Assembly: GCA_964368645.1 (NCBI GenBank)
Contig: CAYJBY010000003.1
Coordinates: 77,566-141,565 of the forward strand
Direction of reading: 5' to 3'
From: JAEDHM01 sp964368645
GTDB lineage: Bacteria; Bacillota; Clostridia; Christensenellales; CAG-1252
DNA length: 64,000 nucleotides
A model generated the notes under the pieces. That model had not been told where the DNA came from and did no database searches. It worked only from the letters and a program-made list of their open reading frames with translations. Below are positions 15,001-24,000 of the stretch, in pieces. Each line of letters opens with the position of its first letter. The stretch's first letter is position 1. A program made the position numbers and the translations under genes.

Positions 15001-18000
15001 AGCAATCCTTGTGGGTATGCATTGCAACCGTGACGAGTTTCAGCTCCTCGTTAGCGGTAAAGTAATTGGCGAATTCACTGCCGATAGGCATAGAAACCGC
15101 GATGCCGTAAGTGCCGTCCTCTTTTTCTATAAGTCTGGGAGAGTTGCCGAAAAGGTCGGTACCATAGGTATGGATATAGGATTCGAAGTACAGCGTTCTT
15201 GCAAGCTGTAAGCTGTTGAACGCGCCGTCCGCGATGTCGTTCACATTGAAGTTGGAGCCTAACACCACCGTGGAATTGCGGTTAGCCGCAGGATATGCCA
15301 ACAGCGTATAGGTTGCTTCCTCGTTCTCCGCCTTGAGCGGATTGTTCTGGCGGTAAAGCGCGTAATACTTAGCGTCGTTAATAAAGGTTGGGTTCTTCTC
15401 GTCCACGTAGATACGCAGCAGCGCGGTGCAGTTTTCAAAGACCTTGGAACCGATTTCGGCTACGTTGGCTCCGATGTAAACGTATTCCAAACTCTCACTG
15501 CCGTAGAACGCGCCGTCCGCTATGGACGTAAGCGTGGTGGGAAGTTTGTAAATTGTATCCGTATTAACCGCGGTATAGGTGATGAGAGAATCAAGCACCT
15601 TTTCGCCGTCGTTTCTCACGTATCCGTAGAGGATACCGCCGCTGTAATTAGCGGAAAGAACGCCCTCTTCGGAGTTGATACTGATTCTGCCGTTATCCAA
15701 CGCGAGGGTGTATTCAGCCACAGGCATTGCCGCCGTTACGCTGGAAAGCATATCCGCGTAAACGGTCAATACGGCAGTATCGCCCAAAAGGTTATTGAAT
15801 AAGCTCTTGGAGAGTTTCAGCTTGCCGTTTGCTTCCTGCGAATAGGTCAGCGAAGCGTGTATTGTGACTTTACTCACGTTAGCTACCGCGGCAGGGAGCT
15901 TGACGGTATATTTGCCGTTGTCAAGCGTTACCGCCAAATACGCCTTGCCAAGACTGTTGCCCGTAGCATTGTCGATTTCGTAAGCGTACAAATTGGCGGG
16001 ATTGACCATTAAGGAGTAAAGCACGGTTTCGCCGTTGTAAACGTCAAGTCTGATTTCGCTATTCTCAGTTACGCCGCCGAACACCGTATCGTTAAAGCTG
16101 ATTGCATCGTTCTCGATGGATAAGGTATATCTTAATTCGCCCTTAACCGTTACGCCGCCCTGAATAGTTTCCTTAACGGGGAGCTGAACGTACTGATACT
16201 CGAACGTGAACAGCGGATGAGTGTCGGTCAAAACGATTTCCGTTAAAGAGGTACAGCCGCTTATCGCGCCTGCGCCGATAGTGGTAACGGAATCGGGAAT
16301 AGTCAATCTGATAATGCCTACGTTGTTCTCAAAGGCTTTTTCGCCGATGGCGGTCACGGTCTTACCCTTAATAAGAGAGGGTATTGTCAGGTCGTTGTGA
16401 TTGCTCAGGCAAACGTGAGTCTTTAAGCCGTTAATGGTTATTTTGTCGCTGGAATCCACGTCGTAGTCGTAGCACAACGCAGACAATTCGTCTGTGGTGT
16501 ATTCGGAAATATCGTAAATCGCGTAGTTACTGATACCCCAAGCCACCTTATTGTGGAAGTCGGAGCAAACGTCGGAGTAATAGAAAATCGAAAGGGACTG
16601 GGAGCGGAAATCAACGGGATACAGAGTTCCGCTTACGCCTGCCTTGCTTTCTGCGTCGTTCTTGACAAAGCTCAAAACAGAGTCGTTACCGTCCGTATTT
16701 ACCGTTAAGGTAAAGGTTCCGTTAATGGAAGCGGCGATAATTCCGCTGTTGACGGAGAGCTTACCGTCGGCATAGCCCTGAACAGCCAGTTCCGCGGTGA
16801 TTTTAAGGGTGGTGTAGCCGCCGCTGATACTCGTCTTGGTCAAGGGCAGAATTGCCTCGCCGTCGGTAACGGAATAACTGCGTCCCTCGTCCACGGGCTG
16901 ATAGGTTGCGTCCAAATCGTAAATCTTGCCCTCGGCAGGATCAACGGATACTGCGTATAAGGACTGACCTTCGCCGCTGAACATCTCCAAACGTGCGGAA
17001 GTAACACCGTCAAAGAACTCCTTCTTGAGAGCAAGCGTATATTCGGATTCTCTTCTTAAAGGATATCTGTCGCTGTCAAGCACCGCGCCGTCTAAGGTAA
17101 CGGTTGTGGTTTCGTTGACAGTGCCTGAGAAGTGTATCTCGGCAAAGTTGAGTTTCGCATAGCTCTGAAGATCGGTAAGATCGGAATCCGCTATTACGGT
17201 ATTGCCGATAATATAAAGCTCCTTGAGGTTATCGGAAAGGAATGCGTCCTCGCCCACAGTCTTAACGGACTTGCCGATTACGATACTGGTTGCACGAGTT
17301 TCCGCAAAGGCGTTCTCACCGATTTCGATAACGCTGTCGGGAATGCGGTAGCCCTTAACCGCGGAATACAGCTCGCCCGAGAATGCGCCGGGAGCTATGG
17401 ATACTATCTTGTAGCCGGAAATAAACATAGGAATGTATATTTCGCTGACAAAGGATTCCTCAGTAGCTCTGCCGTCCTCGTCGGTCAGCTTATACTGCTC
17501 GGGATCAAAGCCCATAAGCTGTGCGTCCTTAGAGGAAGCATCGTAAGGCTGAACCATATACTTTTCAAAGGGCAGAGAATACCTAAGCTCTACGTTTTCG
17601 TATAAGCAGGCGTACTCTAGATTATAGGTGTCCTCAACGGTGCTGACAACCGTGAGCTGCGTATTCTTAAATACGTCCTCGCCCACCTTAACGTCGCCGC
17701 TGACCGTCAGCTGCAAAAGCTTATCAGCCGAAGCAAACGCCTCGTCTGCGAACTCGATAACCGTATCAGGTACGTTGAACTCTTCGCCTGAATTGTTGGG
17801 AAGGTATTTGTAAAGAACACTGACGTCCTTGTCGAACAGCACGCCGCCGGCGTAGCTGAAGAAGCCGTTAAATTCCACCTGAAGGAACTCGGAAAGTCTT
17901 TCCGCACCGTCGAACGCGCCCGTTTCGATAGAACGCAGACTTGCGTTGAAAACTATACTCTTGACGGGGGAACCGTCGAACGCACCGCTCTTGATGGTGG

Positions 18001-21000
18001 TAATGCCCTCGGGCAGTTCGTAGGTAGAGGAGGTTGCCAAGCAAATGTACATCACAGTACCCGAAGCGTTGGTAAGTGCGTTATTCTTAACCGCGTAGTA
18101 GGGATTAGCGGAGTCAACCGTTATCCTGCTGAGGTTGGAACAGCCGATAAACGCGCCCGAAGCTATGGACTTAACGGACTTGGGTATGCTAATGGAATAC
18201 AGCTTGGTCTGATTGCGGAAAGCGTTAGTGCCGATTGCCGTCACGGGTACGCCGCATATATACGCGGGTACAACTATATTAACGTGACCGTCGCTGCAAT
18301 AATGATTCTTCAAGCCGGTTATGGTGATTTCCGTACCGGCGGAATTGACGGTATATGCAAAACAGGAAGGCTTGGTACTGGTATTGTACTTGACGTAGGT
18401 CTTGAAGCCGCCCGTAGTGAAATATTCCTTAAGACTGCCTGTGGAGGGGCCGTAAATCTTAAGTTCCTTATCGTTCTTGTTGACGATTTCCGAACCGATA
18501 ACCGTCACGTCGTCCTCGAAATACAACTCGGTTAAAAGTCCCGTGTTTGCAAAGGCAAAGCTGCCGATTTCTTCCACGCTGGCAGGTACAACGAGTTGAG
18601 TTAAAGCGGTCATTCCGTTAAAGGCGTTTTTGCCGATATACTTGATGCTTTCGGTCATTATTACGCGCTTAACCACGCTGTTGCCTTTGAACGCGTTCTC
18701 CGCGATACCTCTTACTTCGTAGGTAAGTCCCTTATTGTATTCGGGATCTACCTCTTCGACCTGATAAACGCCGGGGATAATCACGGTGGCGTTATTGCCC
18801 TTGTAGCCTGTTACGTAGTAATACTTTTTGCCCGTAATCTCGTCGGTCATAGCAGAAGAGAACGTAAAGTCTTCCACAGGAGACCAAGCGATAAAGTTAA
18901 TGGAATTAGCCGCGCAGTACTTGGCGAGATTGCTTTCCGTCCAACTGCCGTAGGCGTAAACCTTTGCAGGTCCGTAAACGGTAATGCCTGCGTTGATATT
19001 GCCGTCAGTGCCTACGAACGCGTCGTTGCTGACGTCGTACTCGCCTGCGCTGCCGTTGATGTCGCCCGTGAAGTAAACCGCGGATAAGGAAGTACAGCCC
19101 TCAAAAGCGCGAGATCCTATTCTCGCCGCGGACGGTAAGGTAATACTGGAAAGTCTGGTATCTCCGGCAAAGCAGTAGTTGCCGATAATGGTAACCGTTT
19201 CGGGGATACGGATACTTATAAGTCTGGCGCAATTACGGAACGCGCCCTGATTGATAGTGGTTATGCCATCGGGGATTTCCATACTGATAATGGAAGTACC
19301 CTTGAAAGCGTCATTGGCGATAACGGTTGCGGAGATTGTGCCGAAGCGTTCCACCGTGATACGGCTGTGACTCTTGTTGCAAACGTGGTTAGCCAAGCCG
19401 CTGATTTGCATATTGGTACCCTCGCCCACCGTTTCGATACAGGAGCTGTTGTCGTGTATAAGTATATCCGAGCTCTTGACAAAGCCGATGCCCTCGAAAT
19501 AAGGAGTTACGTTGTTGTCAAAGCTGTTGACGTAAACGGTGGTGACGTTGGGCGACACCTCGCTGAACGCTTCCACACCGATTAAAATCTCACCGCTGAC
19601 CTTGGGAATATCTCCGCCGAAGTAAATACTGCTTACGGAGCCGCACTTAAAGAAAGCGTGTGCGCCGATTTGGTTGACGGTGGAAGGAACGTATATACTC
19701 AAAAGTTTGCCCTGTGCGGAACTGACGTTCTGCTCGTTAAAGGCGTCCTCGCCGATAATCTTGACAGGTAAGCCGTTGATATAGGCAGGTATCATAATTA
19801 CCAAGCCGCCGGGGTTCGCCGCGCGGTAAGCCAAGTCCAGACCGTTAATCGTAACCGCGTCTATACTGGAAGTGGTCTCAAAGCACTGAGCGGAGGTGCA
19901 TCTGGTAAATGCCAAGCCCAGACTTTCGCAGATAAGCTCTAAATCGTCTGCGTTGGGGCTGTAAACCGCCACGTTGGGGCTGTTGTCGAACGCGCTGGCG
20001 TGGATTTCGCTGACGTCCTCTTCCACGTAAACGGAAACAAGGTTGGCGTTATCGGCAAAAGCCTTATCCAACACGTTGTCGATACCGGAATTAAAGCAAA
20101 CGCTTAACAAAGCGGCACAGCCGGCAAAGGCGTTTTCCTTTACGTTGATAATCGCGGACGGGAATACTATACCCGAAAGCACGCTGTTGTTGGCAAAAGC
20201 GTAGGGAGCTACGTTATTAACCGATACGGGTGCGGTATAAAGAGTAGCTGTATTGGAGGGCAAATACACCGCGATAGTGGAACTAACCGCGTATTTTTCC
20301 CCTCTTGACGTCATCGCTATGCCGTCGCCCTCGTTTTCCTTGGTGTAGATAACGCCGTTAAGAACGAAGAAGGAGCCGTTAGTATCGGGAATAACCACGT
20401 TGAAAGCGGTATTATCGAAAGCGGATACTCCTATGCGCTCGCACAAATCGTTGAAGTTCAGCGTCTTAATCCTCTTAACGCTCTTGAACGCGCCGGCTTC
20501 TATAGAAAGCACCGTAGAGGGCAGAGTGTAAACGTCCGAGTCCAAAATATCCAAATAGGTGATAAGCATTGTGGCTTTGCTGTCGAACAACGCGCCGTTG
20601 CTAAATGAATAACTGGTATTGTTATTGAGAACGATACTTTCCAGTTCACTGCAACCGGAGAACGCGCCCTCGCCTATCGAATTAATAGTTGCCGGCAGAG
20701 TAATTCTGCTAATCTCGGCGTTGCCTGCAAAGGCGTAAGGAGCGATGGCTCTAACGGTTATTCCGCCGATTTTCTCGGGAATGACTATATCGTCGTGACC
20801 GTTGCAAACGTGATTGCGGAGTCCTGTAATCGTAATCGTGTTGCCTGTGGCGTTGACCGTATAGACCAAACAGCTTACAGGCGTATAGGTGTTGAAATTG
20901 TAATTATTGCTTTCGCAATAGTTCTGAATATTGCTGAGAATGCTCTCTGTGTTTTCGGGGCCGTAAACCACCAGTTCCTCGGCACACCCTGCGAAAATCG

Positions 21001-24000
21001 TCGCGCCGATGTTGTTGACGTCGCCGCCGAAGGTAACGCCTTCCAGCTTAGGACAGCCCTTAAATGCGTTGGCTCCGATACTCTCCACAGACGCGGGAAT
21101 ATACACAGAAGTCAGCGCGGCGCAGCTGTAAAACGCCTGCTCGCCGATTATTTGCACGCCGTCAGGCATAAGTATCTCTTCCAAAGCGGAGCAAACGCTG
21201 AACGCCGCAGGATCGATAGACGCTACCGTAGAGGGAAGCACGACCTTCTTAAACGCCGAGCTACCGAATGCGCTAACGGAATTAACGGTATAAGTTATGT
21301 TGTTGTAGGTATAGGTTTCGGGAATAATGAGAGTCATTATCTCCTGGAACGCACCTGATTCCACGTCGTCGTGGTAGTTGTCAACGTAACCTGCCACCTT
21401 GGCAAAATTCTGTCCCTGTACGGTGGAATACTCGTAGTTGAGGTAGATGTCCGACGTCCAAGGCACGAAAGTCAAGGACTTGGACGAGCAGTAGCTTTGA
21501 AGATTGGTGGCGGCGGAAGAGCCGTAAACGGTAACCGAGGTGGGTATCGTAATGCTCTCGTTTTCCGCGTCGTCAAAGGTCACGCCGTCGTTGCCGAAAT
21601 ACGCTTCGCGCAGGTAATCACAGCCGATAAACGCCTGAGTACCTATCTGGGTAACGGAATTGGAAATCACCTTATAGGTGAGGTTCTGGTTGTATGCAAA
21701 GGCTCTCTCGCCGATACGCCAAATGTTGTCTGCAAGCATATAAGACTCCGCAGAATTGGCAGCCATATACGTGTGAAGGATATAGATTAAAGAGGGATCG
21801 TTGTCCGCCGCGCTCTTCTGGAGGATAATCCTCTGCTCCGCGTCGTAATAGTAAAGGTCGTTATCGGAAATGAAAAACTCGTCCATACTTCCGCAACCGG
21901 CAAACGCACCGGAGCCAATATTCTGTATAGATGAGGGAATAGACAAATCGTTAAGGACTCTGCAATTAAGGAAAGCGTACTCGCCGATGCCTGCCAAGGA
22001 GGATTCCGCTCCGCCCGTTACAAAGGAAGACAGCAGGGTACATTCGGCAAAGCAGTAGTTGCCGATATTCTGAACCGTTGCAGGCAGAAGAATCTCGGAC
22101 AGTGCGGTACAGCCGTAAAAGGCGTATTCCCCGATACCTGTAAGCGTAGAGGGAAGAGTAATCGCAGATAAGGTGGTATTGTTACGGAAAGCACTGTCGG
22201 CTATTGCCGTAACGGTATAGGTTCTGTTCTCGATAGTAACGGTATCGTTGATGATTATAGACGTGTGTCCGCCGTTGGGGCAGTCGTGCTGAGTCAAGCC
22301 GTTAATCGTGACGGTCATCGTTGCGGTATCGGGCTCGGAAAACACAAAACAGGTGGAATCGGTAACGATGCTGACGCTTACGTTCCAAATGTAAGGCTCA
22401 ACCAAATCGGCAAAATCGCCGTTGGGAGTAAAGATTACGCTGTAAGCGGAGCTGGAGGGCATAACGCGCTGTTCTCCGTTCCAGCTAAAAGTACCTGTTA
22501 TCTCAATCAGAACGCCCAAAGAGTCCGCATAGCCGTCTATAAAGACCTTGCAGTCCGTCAGGTTGAGCATCGATGCATCAAGCACGGTGCCTGCCTCAAC
22601 CTTACCGCTGACCGTGGGAAGAACGGATTTCGAGGGGGTAACGGAACCCTTGACCGTAACCACGCGGATTGCCACGCGGCGAGACTGGTATTGAGGCTCT
22701 ACGGGAGTGAACAACGCCTCGTAAGTATCGGTGTTAGAGCCTACGTTGCCGGGATACAAATCGGGATTTACCCAAGTCAGCACACCTGCAACGGATACGC
22801 CTTCGGCTGTTTCAGCCGTAATCTCATAGTCCTCAAGGGATACGGAAGACAGCTTAGTACCGAAGGGTACGCCTGTGATTTCCGCCAAAGCGGTCTCGTC
22901 GATGTCGATGGGCGTCTTATTGATTTTGATTATCGTGTAATAGGTGTCCAAGTTAAACAGTTCGGCAGTTTCGGTGCTGTTCAAGACGAAGGTAATAGGC
23001 ACTCTAAAGGTGTCAACCTCACCTGCCACAGCCTCGTAAGACCAGTTTTCGGGAGAGGCGGACTTGTCGCTCCATTCAAATTCTCCGTTTACCAGACGTT
23101 TTTCCGCACCGTAGAGGTAGTAAGCCGCAGCCTTAACGCCGTTAGCGTTGAAGTCATAGGTCAGCGTTACCAGCTGGCTGTCATTGAGCGTGGTGTTGGT
23201 GTAGCCTATCGAGGACGCAGACGCACAAGGATCGCCGAATGTCAAGGTCGTGGGTGTAACCGTCAAACTGATGGATACTTCCGCGGTGGCGTACTCAGGG
23301 TGATCCTGGAAAGTTTTGGTTGTGGAATTGTAAATTTTAGGCTGGAATATCGCCACGTATTCGGCAGTGCCGAGAGCGGGGATTTCGCTGCCGTTCTTCC
23401 AACTAAATACACCGATAGGCAGTAGGTTCGCCGCCGCGCCGTTGGTCTCTGCGCCGGGGGTGCCGAGAATGGAAGCGGATAAATACTGTCCGTAGGTTAT
23501 ATTGCTTGCCAAAGGAATATTGGCGGTGTTGTCGAAAACAGGGGTGCGTTTCGCCACGTTGGCTATGTAAACGGTGTCCTCCACCATATTGACGTTAGCC
23601 GTGTCGGTGGGAATGAAGACGAAAGAGTACTTGTTGGGATTGCCGTCCTTGTCCAAAATGGAAATGGTAAGGTTCTCGGCGTCAGTCTTGGAGCCGTCTA
23701 AATAGACGAGCTGGGGATTGCCGCTTCTTTCGTCGTAAATTATCTCGTTGTTGACGTCACGGAGAAACTTAGCCCAGACGTATTTACCGGGTACCGTGGT
23801 GCCGTTGCTCAAAACGTAACCCTCGCCGGAAGCGGTAAGAGACGCTTTGCTTAACAGGTCGCCGCTTATCAAAGTGATGTTCTTCTTGACTACGGGCTTG
23901 GAAAGTTCTTTTTCCTCATTGGTTGCACCTGCTAAAACGGGAGTTGCTTTTTTGACGGATAAGGCAACCTTACCGTTGGTGGTGGACGAGCTGTTGACGG

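Noticed and set aside
434..21790. Many plus-strand frames of 60-210 codons across the first 22 kb
   Set aside because: They are antisense shadows of the giant gene, helped by its even base composition and repeated codons.
22265..23425. Long plus-strand open frame (386 codons) opposite the giant lipoprotein gene
   Set aside because: The minus strand here encodes clear MBG/LRR sequence in one continuous frame; the plus-strand product is low in protein-like features and has no ribosome binding site.
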